Origin: Planctomycetota bacterium
Lineage (GTDB): Bacteria; Planctomycetota; Phycisphaerae; Phycisphaerales; UBA1924
NCBI GenBank assembly: GCA_023429345.1
Contig: JAEYVB010000420.1
Span: forward strand, 1-10,372
DNA: 10,372 nucleotides
Reading direction: 5' to 3'
Shown here: positions 1-6,897 of the stretch, one piece after another
Position numbering within the stretch: position 1 is the first letter of the stretch
Layout of the letters: every line of letters starts with the position of its first letter
Translations under genes and position numbers: made by a program
Notes under the pieces: model-generated
Databases searched by the model: none
Told to the model about the DNA's origin: nothing
What the model saw: only the letters and a program-made list of their open reading frames with translations

Positions 1-1803
1 TTCGAGGCCCAGGCGGGGCGGGAGCTGGCCAACCTCGCGGCGGGGACCGGCCCCGAGGCGCTCGAGGCCCTCGCGCGACGGTTCCCGGCCTCGACCAGCG
101 CCGCCAAGGCCTGGTCGCGGGCGGCGGAGCTCCACGAATCGGCGGGACGCCCGCGCGCGGCCGCGGCCGACTTGCGTGAGGGTCTCGCCGTCGCCGAGGT
201 CACCTCCGCGGCGGGGGTGGTGAAGGATGCGGTCGTGCTGGGGGAGATCGCGGGGCGGCTGGTGAACCGGCTCCGCGCTCAGGAGCAGTACTACGCGGCG
301 ATGCAGATCCTGTCGCGCCTGCGGGAGCAGTACCCGTCGCTGACGCTCCTGGACCGCGGGACGCCGGTCGATGCGGTGGCCGCGAGCGCGGAGATCGGGG
401 AGAAGCTGGCCGCGGCGGACCGCCTGCCACGGATCGGCGGGGCGCTCTCGGGCGAGGTCCAGGCGCTGCCGGGGTGGCTGCTCATGACGCCCCGGAGCCA
501 GGGCTTCGAGGGCCGGGCGAGCGAGCACGTGATGCTGTATTCACCGCCGGAAGCGCGGGTGTCGCTCTGGGCGGCGGGAGGCGGGGACACTCGGACGCAG
601 CTCAGGCCCGTGTGGATGCGCAGCTACGAGGGCATCCCGCCGGTGCTCCTGCGGCACGACGCGGACGCGGTGTACCTGCTGTGGACGCGCTCGCCCAACA
701 ACCAGGGGCCGTGGATCGAGCGGGTGAATACCGTGGACGGGTCGACGGTCTATCGGACGGACCCGTTCCGCGGGCTCTTCGTGGCGGACCCGGCGCTCGA
801 GCGGCGTGTGAGCCTCTACCGCAACACCATAGAAACACCCCTGGACGGCGCGGTCCGCATGATGGATGTGCTGACGGCCATGGACGAATCCACGATCTAC
901 ATCGTGGAGCGCACGGGGCGGGTTGCGGCGTTCGAGCGCGAGACGGGGCGGCTGGTGTGGTCGGCGGTGACCCCGGTGCAGCAGGTGTACGACATCGCGG
1001 TGACCGCGGGCGTGCTGGCGGTGGGGGGAGAGGCGGCGGGCGAACTCCTGGACCGGCGCCGCGGGGCCATGGATGTCTCGCCGGTCATCGCGTTCCTGGA
1101 CGGAGCGACGGGAAAGGTCAACGCGCAGGCGCAGGATCTGAAGGGGCAGGTGCGATGGGTCCGCGCCGGGCTGGGCCCGAACCAGCAGCCGGCCTTCATC
1201 GCCGGGACCATGCCGGAGATGACCAGCTTCGACGCCGCCAGCGGCAAGGAGAACTGGACCGTGACGGGCGGGCCGGCCTTCGCATCCGCGGACGCCTGGG
1301 TCTTCGACGACCGGATCTTCCTGCTGGACGATAAGCGGGACCTCTGGCTCTTCGACGCCGCGATGGGCAAAGCGCCCGATGTGCCCCTGGAGACCTACGA
1401 CCGGTTCGCCGGGGGCGGCCCGGTCTCGGGGGTGCGGCTCGGGCGCGACCGCTTCGGCTTCGCGACCGACATGGGCGTCTGCATTTTCGAGCGTTCGGGG
1501 CTGCTGGTGGGGCTTGATTCAATGCTCGACTCGACCGGCGATGCGACGCTCCTGCCACCCGCCCCGACCGAGCGCCACTACGTGGGGGTCGAGACCGCGC
1601 CCCGCCAGGACCTCGAGCAGCGGATCACCTACCGCCTCCACATCGTGGACAATACCAGCGGGATGATGCGGTCCGGGCGCAGCCTGCAGCTCCAGTCACC
1701 CCCGCGCCGGATGTCGGTCATGGACGGGCGCGTCGTCCTGACCGCCGGGAACGTGACCCTGATCTACGAGGCCCCGGAGCGGGATGCGGACGCTAAGCGG
1801 TAG
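1..1803 (+). CDS. TPR and PQQ-type beta-propeller protein (5' end outside window)
   Basis: The frame is open from base 1 to the TAG at 1801-1803, giving 600 visible residues. The true start is therefore left of the window; the TTG at 172 lies inside a continuous coding frame. The first ~150 residues are Ala/Leu/Arg-rich helices of TPR type (ALEALARRFP near residues 20-30, then repeated helical pairs), as in tetratricopeptide modules. The rest is beta-rich with PQQ/BamB-like blade motifs of the form xxF(D)xxTGKxxW: VAAFERETGRLVW near 308, VIAFLDGATGKV near 362, MTSFDAASGKENW near 407 and LWLFDAAMGK near 448. Such propellers are usually structural or protein-binding when found with TPRs; no enzymatic role can be read here and no PQQ-dehydrogenase catalytic set is visible. 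It is probably exported or envelope-associated, but the signal peptide would lie outside the window. The next gene follows after 59 bases on the same strand. Confidence 0.85.
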   Translation, partial: FEAQAGRELANLAAGTGPEALEALARRFPASTSAAKAWSRAAELHESAGRPRAAAADLREGLAVAEVTSAAGVVKDAVVLGEIAGRLVNRLRAQEQYYAAMQILSRLREQYPSLTLLDRGTPVDAVAASAEIGEKLAAADRLPRIGGALSGEVQALPGWLLMTPRSQGFEGRASEHVMLYSPPEARVSLWAAGGGDTRTQLRPVWMRSYEGIPPVLLRHDADAVYLLWTRSPNNQGPWIERVNTVDGSTVYRTDPFRGLFVADPALERRVSLYRNTIETPLDGAVRMMDVLTAMDESTIYIVERTGRVAAFERETGRLVWSAVTPVQQVYDIAVTAGVLAVGGEAAGELLDRRRGAMDVSPVIAFLDGATGKVNAQAQDLKGQVRWVRAGLGPNQQPAFIAGTMPEMTSFDAASGKENWTVTGGPAFASADAWVFDDRIFLLDDKRDLWLFDAAMGKAPDVPLETYDRFAGGGPVSGVRLGRDRFGFATDMGVCIFERSGLLVGLDSMLDSTGDATLLPPAPTERHYVGVETAPRQDLEQRITYRLHIVDNTSGMMRSGRSLQLQSPPRRMSVMDGRVVLTAGNVTLIYEAPERDADAKR

Positions 1804-1862
1804 GGGCCGGTTTGCGAGAGGCGGGTGGCGGCGGGGCGTCAACCCACGCTAGCCTTTGCGAC

Positions 1863-2681
1863 ATGACGCGAAATCCCTACGCCGACCCCTCCAGCTTCGA
1901 CCCCGAGCCGCAGCCCACCCGCGTGAGCGGCCTGGCGGTGACCTCGCTGGTCTTCGGGCTGCTCTGCTGCATCCCCGTGGTCGGCATCTTCGCGATGATC
2001 CTGGGCGGGTCGTCGCTGGTCGCGATCTCCCGCTCGGAGGGTCGCCTGACCGGGCGCGGGCTCGCGACGGCGGGGCTGGTGCTGGGCCTCCTGGGCACGA
2101 TCTGGACGGGGCTCATCGCCTTCGGCACGCTCCAGTTCCAGAGCCAGGTCCAGTCGCTGACGGGGAGCTACGAGTACGCCGAGAAGCACGACTACACGGC
2201 CTTCCGCAACCTGTTCACGCCGGCGGCGCAGCAGCAACTGACCGATGCGCAGATCGACGAGTTCGCCGCCAAGGTGCAGCAGGCCTGGGGCAAGCACCAG
2301 GGCGCCACCAAGGGGATCGGCGACATCATCAGCGGCTACGGGGCGGTCGCGCCGATGTTCGAGCGGGCCCCGCAGTCCGCCGCGGGGGATGTGATCCCCG
2401 TCCCGATCAAGTTCGAGAAGGGCCGCGCGCTGGCCTTCGTGCGCATCAACCCCCGCCAGATGAACTCGCGGAACATGCCCGCGATGGAGAATATGTTCAT
2501 CATGGACCCCGACGGCAACGCCATCTGGCTGCTGCCGCCGCAATCCGGCGGGCCCGCCCCGGCGCCGGCCCCCACGCCCGCGCCCGGCGCCACCCCCCCG
2601 GGAGAGACCCCCGCGGGTCCGCAGCCCGATCAGCCGGGGTCCGGCGAGTTGCCGCCCGCCCCGCCCGGCGGGGGCTCGTGA
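1863..2681 (+). CDS. DUF4190-type two-helix membrane protein with proline-rich tail
   Basis: The protein has 272 residues from ATG 1863. A TTG at 1812 is in frame, but the 17 extra residues look non-coding and it was not chosen. The N-terminus (MTRNPYADPSSFDPEPQP) is a short polar cytoplasmic lead. It is followed by two hydrophobic helices (about 23-48 and 66-90) around the conserved segment ISRSEGRLTGRGLATAGLVLG, which is characteristic of DUF4190 proteins. Residues ~95-225 form a soluble region beginning SYEYAEKHDYTAFRNLFTP, resembling the NTF2/DUF4878-like modules that often follow such anchors. The last ~45 residues are Pro/Gly/Ala low complexity. DUF4190 has no established biochemical function and I infer only a membrane-anchored sensor or binding role. 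No Shine-Dalgarno sequence precedes the ATG; an AT-containing hexamer TAGCCT at 1850-1855 suggests a possible leaderless message. Confidence 0.85.
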   Translation: MTRNPYADPSSFDPEPQPTRVSGLAVTSLVFGLLCCIPVVGIFAMILGGSSLVAISRSEGRLTGRGLATAGLVLGLLGTIWTGLIAFGTLQFQSQVQSLTGSYEYAEKHDYTAFRNLFTPAAQQQLTDAQIDEFAAKVQQAWGKHQGATKGIGDIISGYGAVAPMFERAPQSAAGDVIPVPIKFEKGRALAFVRINPRQMNSRNMPAMENMFIMDPDGNAIWLLPPQSGGPAPAPAPTPAPGATPPGETPAGPQPDQPGSGELPPAPPGGGS

Positions 2682-2730
2682 GCGCCGCCCGGCCCCGCCG
2701 GCCGGACCCCGCGACGGGCTATCGTCGGGC

Positions 2731-2988
2731 ATGACACAGGCAGAAACGCGGATGCACACCCCGCCCCGGCGCGGGCCCACGCTCTCGGGGAAAACCGCGG
2801 TGCTGGTCCTGGCGGCCGCGGCCGTAGCGACCATCACGATCATCATCGTGGTGGTGTACGCGACGCGGGACAAAAAGCCGCTGATGGATGTCCCGGCCGT
2901 GGGCGCGGGCGCTGGCGAAACGGGGATGTACAACGAGTACCAGAAGAAGAAGAAGGCCCCAACGGGGGAGCGGATCCCGCAGCACTGA
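2731..2988 (+). CDS. small single-pass membrane protein, unknown function
   Basis: The 85-residue frame starts at ATG 2731, 49 bases after the preceding stop. It has a polar, positively charged N-terminus (residues 1-21, with RR at 13-14), one strongly hydrophobic helix (about 22-44, Ala/Ile/Val-rich), then RDKK and a short hydrophilic tail with a lysine run at 72-75. This fits a bitopic inner-membrane protein; the charge distribution does not settle its orientation. I recognise no family. An internal ATG at residue 8 is an alternative start. It is probably real because the hydrophobic segment is coherent, a stop-bounded ATG frame fits the gap, and neighbours lie on the same strand. It may be cotranscribed with the DUF4190 gene or lie just upstream of the kynurenine operon; 111 bases separate it from kynU. 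Confidence 0.6.
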   Translation: MTQAETRMHTPPRRGPTLSGKTAVLVLAAAAVATITIIIVVVYATRDKKPLMDVPAVGAGAGETGMYNEYQKKKKAPTGERIPQH

Positions 2989-3050
2989 TGTGAGACGGGC
3001 ATCCCCGCCCATGTCCCGGCCGAGGGCGGCTCCGTGGCGTGACGCCCATC

Positions 3051-3077
3051 CGCGGGCCCGCGGGCAGGATGCCCGTG
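3051..3077. repeat. inverted repeats upstream of kynU
   Basis: A 12-base perfect palindrome CGCGGGCCCGCG lies at 3051-3062. It adjoins a small hairpin with stem CGGGCA (3061-3066), loop GGA and stem TGCCCG (3070-3075), extendable by a G-T and a C-G pair to 3059-3077. Both lie in the 111-base gap between the small membrane protein and kynU, ending about 22 bases before the kynU ATG. They could be an operator, a leader structure or chance in very GC-rich DNA. No U-run follows, so an intrinsic terminator is not supported. Confidence 0.35.
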
Positions 3078-3099
3078 CCGCGGGGGGCAACAATGGTGC

Positions 3100-4404
3100 A
3101 TGCCGCAGACTGCTGAGACCGCGTTCCGGGCCGAAGAGGGCTTTGCGCTGGAGATGGACCGGCGCGACCCCCTTCGGGAGTATCGCGGCCTTTTCTCGGT
3201 GCCCTCGGCGGAGGCGGTGGGGGGGGCCGGCGGCGGGGCGGCCAGGCCGGCGCTGTATTTCACCGGCAACTCGCTGGGTCTGATGCCCAGGGGCGTGCGC
3301 CCGGTGCTGGAGCAGGAACTGTCGGATTGGGAGCGCCTCGCGGTCGAGGGGCACCTGCACGGGAAGACGCCGTGGTTCAGCTACCACGAGGTGTTCCGCG
3401 AGACGGGGGCGCGGCTGGTGGGGGCGGTGCCGGGCGAGGTCGTGATGATGAACTCGCTGACGGTGAACCTGCACCTCCTGATGGTGAGTTTCTACCGGCC
3501 CACGCGCGAGCGGTACCGGATCGTGGTGGAGGATTCCCTCTTCCCCAGCGATTCGTACGCGGTGGCAAGCCAGGCCGGCTTTCACGGGTTCGACGCCGCG
3601 GAGGCGGTCGTGCGCCTGAAGCCCCGGCAGGGGGAGCAGACGCTGCGGACCGAGGACATCGAGGCGAAGCTGCGCGAGCTTGGGCCCAGCGTCGCGCTCG
3701 TGATGCTGGGCGGCGTGAACTACCTGACCGGGCAGTGGTTCGATATGGAGCGGATCACGCGGGCAGGCCACGGGGTGGGGGCGGTCGTCGGCTGGGACCT
3801 GGCGCACGCGGCCGGGAACGTGCCGATGCGTCTGCACGAATGGGGCGTCGATTTCGCGGCGTGGTGCAGCTACAAGTACCTGAACGCGGGGCCGGGCGCG
3901 GTGGCGGGGGCGTTCGTGCACGAGAAGCACGGCAAGCGATTCGACCTTCCGCGGTTCGCCGGCTGGTGGGGGAACGACCCGGCAACACGGTTCGCGATGC
4001 GCCCGGAGTTTGTGCCGCGGGAGGGCGCCGACGGGTGGCAGATCTCGAACCCGCCGATCCTGGCGATGGCGCCCCTGAAGGTGTCGCTGGAGATATTCGA
4101 CCGCGCCGGGATGGAGCGGCTGCGCGAGAAATCGCTGAAGCTGACCGGATATATGGAGTTCCTGCTGGACTCGCTCGGGGACCGGGTGCGGATCATCACG
4201 CCCCGCGATCCGGCCCAGCGCGGGTGCCACCTCTCGCTCGGATTTCGCGGGGAGTCGAAGCGTGTGCTCGAGTCGCTCAAGCGCGAGGGCGTGGTGTGCG
4301 ACTTCCGCGAGCCGGACGTTATCCGCGTAGCGCCCGTGCCGCTGTACAACACGTTCGAGGATGTGTGGCGGTTTGCGCATGTGCTGGGTCGGGTGCTCGG
4401 GTGA
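3100..4404 (+). CDS. kynU: kynureninase (3-hydroxykynureninase type)
   Basis: The protein has 434 residues, close to the family length. It is a PLP-dependent fold-type I enzyme cleaving kynurenine or 3-hydroxykynurenine to (3-hydroxy)anthranilate plus alanine, and is cytosolic. Family motifs run in order: YFTGNSLGLMP (53-63), GHLHGKTPW (84-92), NSLTVNLHLLMVSFY (118-132), FPSD (148-151, PLP-ring stacking), WDLAHAAGN (232-240, with Asp233 and His236), CSYKYLNAGPG (256-266, Schiff-base lysine Lys259 after Tyr258), GWWG (288-291), ISNPPI (315-320) and RVAPVPLYN (409-417). His85, Trp289 and Asn317 align with human His102, Trp305 and Asn333, recalled as determinants of 3-hydroxykynurenine preference; Pseudomonas KynU differs at the first and third. 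A Gly-rich insertion lies at 41-47. The ATG at 3093 is out of frame, so 3100 is chosen; there is no well-spaced Shine-Dalgarno sequence. It heads the operon with the monooxygenase-formamidase fusion. Confidence 0.96.
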   Translation: MPQTAETAFRAEEGFALEMDRRDPLREYRGLFSVPSAEAVGGAGGGAARPALYFTGNSLGLMPRGVRPVLEQELSDWERLAVEGHLHGKTPWFSYHEVFRETGARLVGAVPGEVVMMNSLTVNLHLLMVSFYRPTRERYRIVVEDSLFPSDSYAVASQAGFHGFDAAEAVVRLKPRQGEQTLRTEDIEAKLRELGPSVALVMLGGVNYLTGQWFDMERITRAGHGVGAVVGWDLAHAAGNVPMRLHEWGVDFAAWCSYKYLNAGPGAVAGAFVHEKHGKRFDLPRFAGWWGNDPATRFAMRPEFVPREGADGWQISNPPILAMAPLKVSLEIFDRAGMERLREKSLKLTGYMEFLLDSLGDRVRIITPRDPAQRGCHLSLGFRGESKRVLESLKREGVVCDFREPDVIRVAPVPLYNTFEDVWRFAHVLGRVLG

Positions 4405-4427
4405 ACGGCTCTTGCGACGGAGGCACA

Positions 4428-4433
4428 GAGGAG
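4428..4433 (+). promoter_or_regulatory. ribosome binding site deciding a TTG start
   Basis: GAGGAG lies 9 bases upstream of the in-frame TTG at 4443. It favours that codon over the GTG at 4401, which overlaps the kynU stop as GTGA. Confidence 0.55.
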
Positions 4434-4442
4434 TGCAGTTGC

Positions 4443-4799
4443 TTGAAGAAAGGACGTAACTGGCGGAATGTGCTGATCGCTATCGCAGCGGTCGTGGGTA
4501 TGGCATTGCTTCTCTTTGTTGGCTGGATGTGGTGGGCGGGGTACCAGCAAAGCGCTTCTCAAGATCGCGCGTACGCGTTGCTGGCATCCGTGCCGATCGG
4601 CGCAGAGCGGGAGCGAGTGGCCGAGATCCTGAACCGAGCGGGTGTTTCGAACGGCCCGGGCGAGGGCGACACGTGGCAGGGGATGGTGACGGGCGGCGCG
4701 TCAATGATCGTGCGCACGGATTATCAGCTAGTCTTCGAGTTCGACCGCGACGGCGAGGTTGTGCGCTCGAGGATAGAAGAGGTTCACACCGGGCCCTGA
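4443..4799 (+). CDS. small membrane-anchored protein between kynU and the fusion gene
   Basis: From TTG 4443 it has 118 residues; from GTG 4401, overlapping the kynU stop, it would have 132. I prefer TTG because of the GAGGAG at 4428-4433 and because it gives a classic KKGRNWRN basic start before a hydrophobic helix (about 9-31, Trp-rich at its end). The remaining ~85 residues are soluble: a helix (YALLASVPIGAERERVAEIL, 44-63) with the pattern small loop, G, then V..IL, followed by strands YQLVFEFDRDGEVVRSRI. This resembles the BamE/SmpA-like layout, but the match is weak and by eye only. It ends 8 bases before the fusion gene, so it is probably cotranscribed with the kynurenine genes. Its DNA is roughly 62% GC by hand count, clearly lower than its neighbours, and codon choice is looser, hinting at a later insertion. 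No enzymatic role is visible. Confidence 0.7.
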   Translation: MKKGRNWRNVLIAIAAVVGMALLLFVGWMWWAGYQQSASQDRAYALLASVPIGAERERVAEILNRAGVSNGPGEGDTWQGMVTGGASMIVRTDYQLVFEFDRDGEVVRSRIEEVHTGP

Positions 4800-4807
4800 G
4801 GCGCTAG

Positions 4808-6886
4808 ATGGGAAGGACGATGGACGGAAGCTCGCCGCGTGTACTGATCGTCGGCGCCGGCCTCGCCGGATCGCTCATGGCGTGCTACCTCGCGAAGGCG
4901 GGGCGCCGGGTCAGCGTCTACGAGCGTCGCGGCGACCCCCGGGCCAAGGGGTACGCCGGCGGACGGTCGATCAACCTCGCGCTCTCGGCGCGGGGGCTCT
5001 GGGGCCTCGCCGGGGTCGGGCTCGACTCGGTGGTGATGGAGCGTGACGTGATCCGCATGCCGGGGCGGATGATCCATCCGCTGCCGCGCCCGGGGGCCGC
5101 GCCCACCGAGGTCCGAACCGTTTTCCAGCCGTACTCGGCCGACCCGAAGGACGCGATCAACTCCGTGTCGCGCGGCGGGCTGAACCTGACGCTGCTCGAG
5201 GCCGCGGCCGCGCTCCCCGGCGTCGAGATGGTCTTTGACCACCCGTGCGTGGATGTGGACCTCGACGCGCCCGCTGCGGTATTCGAAGCCCCCGGGGGCG
5301 GCACGGTGCGCGTAGAGGCGGACCTCATCATCGGCGCCGATGGCGCGTTCTCGGCGGTGCGGGGGCGGATGCAGAAGACCGACCGCTTCGAGTACAGCCA
5401 GTCGTACCTGCGGCACGGGTACAAGGAGCTGCACATCCCGGCGGTGAACGGCGGGTTCGCCCTCGAGCCCAACGCGCTGCACATCTGGCCGCGGGGTAGC
5501 TCGATGATGATCGCGCTGCCCAACCGCGACGGGAGCTTCACGTGCACGCTGTTCTGGCCCTTCGAGGGGGAGCACGGGCTGGAGTCGCTGCGCACGCCGG
5601 CGGAGGTGCGGGCGTTCTTCGTGGCGCACTACCCGGATGCAGCGCCGCTCATGCCGACGCTGGAGCACGACTACTTCGCCAACCCCACCGGCTCGCTGGT
5701 GACGGTTCGCTGCTGGCCGTGGCAGGTCGGCGACAGGGTCGCGCTCATCGGCGATGCGGCGCACGCGATCGTTCCGTTCTACGGCCAGGGCATGAACGCC
5801 GCCTTCGAGGACTGCCGCGTGCTGGCCGCGAGCCTGGAGGGCTGGGGCGCCGGCGACGGGTCGCTCGCCGGTCGACTGGACCACTACCAGCACGATCGCA
5901 AGCCGCACGCGGACGCCATCGCCGAGATGGCCCTCGAGAACTTCGTCGAGATGCGGGACAAGGTCGGCCAGCCGGCGTTCCTCTACAAGAAGAAGCTGGA
6001 GCAGGCCGTGCACCAGCTCTTCCCGGAGCGCGTGACGCCCCAGTACAACCTGGTGTCGTTCTCGACCGTGCCCTACGCCGAAGCGCGGCAGCGCGGGCGG
6101 GAGCTCGACGTGAAGCTCGAGCGCGTGGCCGCGCAGCTGCCGCCCTCCTCCCTTCAGGAGCTCGGCGAAGAGCGCTGGCGCGAGCGCGTGCAAACGGTCG
6201 CGGGGCCGATCCTCAAAGAACCCTCCGACCATCCATCGTCGCACGCGCCGCGCGGGCCGCGGCTGATCGACATAACCCCCGCCATCACCGAGAAACTCGG
6301 CGTCTGGCCGGGCGATACCCCCCCGTCCCGCGAGGTCCTCTGCGATATCGCGCGGGGCGACACCGTCACGCTCTCCACGCTCCGGGCCACCGTCCACCTC
6401 GGGGCGCACGCCGACGGGCCCGTGCACTACAGCGCCGGCGGCCGCGGCGTCGGGGAGCAGCCTCTGCATCACTACATCGGCCCCTGCCGGGTGCTCACCG
6501 CCCGCGTTGCCCCTGGATCCCGCGTCCGACCCGAGGACCTGGCCGGCGGCCTCGGGCAGATCCGCGAAGAGCGCGTGCTCATCCGAACGGCGACGTTCCC
6601 CGACTTCGAGCGCTGGAACGCGGACTTCGCCGCACTCTCGCCCGAACTGGTCGAGGCGCTCGCCGCGAGGGGCGTGATCACGATCGGCATCGACACGCCC
6701 AGCGTGGACCTCCAGGACTCGAAGGACCTCCCGGCGCACAAGGCCATCCTCAGGCACGACATCGCCATCCTCGAGGGGCTGGCGCTCGCGGGCGTTGCCG
6801 ATGGTGTCTACGAGCTCTTCGCCCAGCCGCTCAAGCTCATGGGCTTCGACGGCAGCCCGGTGCGCGCCGTGCTGCGTGAGATCTGA
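4808..6886 (+). CDS. kynurenine 3-monooxygenase fused to KynB-type kynurenine formamidase
   Basis: One uninterrupted frame of 692 residues holds two full-length enzymes. Residues ~10-457 are an FAD-dependent aromatic hydroxylase of the kynurenine 3-monooxygenase family: VGAGLAG (15-21, dinucleotide fold), GRSINLALS (52-60), GRMIHP with Arg87, QPYS with Tyr109, IGADGAFSAVR (175-185), HGYKEL (203-208), EPNALHIWP (220-228) and GDAAHAIVPFYGQGMN (315-330). Asn378 and Tyr413 have the same 35-residue spacing as substrate-site Asn369/Tyr404 of the Pseudomonas enzyme. Residues ~470-484 are a polar linker. Residues ~485-692 are a KynB-type metal-dependent formamidase: VWPGDTP (499-505), HLGAHADGPVH (530-540; His530, His534 and Asp536 as metal ligands, His540), GIDTPSVDLQDSKDLPAH (627-644) and His644/Glu656 at the family's 12-residue spacing. 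It would convert N-formylkynurenine to kynurenine and then 3-hydroxykynurenine, feeding the adjacent kynureninase. Start 4808 (GAGG at 4798-4801) or ATG 4820 are both possible. No C-terminal membrane anchor is present. Confidence 0.95.
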   Translation: MGRTMDGSSPRVLIVGAGLAGSLMACYLAKAGRRVSVYERRGDPRAKGYAGGRSINLALSARGLWGLAGVGLDSVVMERDVIRMPGRMIHPLPRPGAAPTEVRTVFQPYSADPKDAINSVSRGGLNLTLLEAAAALPGVEMVFDHPCVDVDLDAPAAVFEAPGGGTVRVEADLIIGADGAFSAVRGRMQKTDRFEYSQSYLRHGYKELHIPAVNGGFALEPNALHIWPRGSSMMIALPNRDGSFTCTLFWPFEGEHGLESLRTPAEVRAFFVAHYPDAAPLMPTLEHDYFANPTGSLVTVRCWPWQVGDRVALIGDAAHAIVPFYGQGMNAAFEDCRVLAASLEGWGAGDGSLAGRLDHYQHDRKPHADAIAEMALENFVEMRDKVGQPAFLYKKKLEQAVHQLFPERVTPQYNLVSFSTVPYAEARQRGRELDVKLERVAAQLPPSSLQELGEERWRERVQTVAGPILKEPSDHPSSHAPRGPRLIDITPAITEKLGVWPGDTPPSREVLCDIARGDTVTLSTLRATVHLGAHADGPVHYSAGGRGVGEQPLHHYIGPCRVLTARVAPGSRVRPEDLAGGLGQIREERVLIRTATFPDFERWNADFAALSPELVEALAARGVITIGIDTPSVDLQDSKDLPAHKAILRHDIAILEGLALAGVADGVYELFAQPLKLMGFDGSPVRAVLREI

Positions 6887-6897
6887 CTGTTCGCGGG

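Noticed and set aside
172..174. TTG as the start of the propeller gene
   Set aside because: The same frame is open back to base 1 and encodes TPR-like helices, so the gene begins left of the window.
1812..1862. TTG at 1812 as the start of the DUF4190 gene
   Set aside because: The 17 extra residues (Gly/Ala-rich, then THASLCD) do not resemble the family. The ATG at 1863 gives the typical short polar N-terminus before the first helix.
1839..4380. Two long minus-strand open frames (1839-3269 and 2719-4380)
   Set aside because: They overlap each other and run antisense to the DUF4190 gene, the small membrane gene and kynU; they show no coherent domain and shadow composition.
3327..4400. Plus-strand frame continuous with the small membrane gene, upstream of 4401
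   Set aside because: This stretch is an alternate-frame shadow of kynU (Arg/Gly/Ala-rich, no motifs). Only the part after 4443 is protein-like.
6200..6270. Assembly or frameshift artefact joining two separate genes into the fusion
   Set aside because: A frameshift could not create the fusion without disrupting one half. Both halves are intact in the same frame, and the linker contains no stop, good ribosome site or ATG start for a separate KynB.
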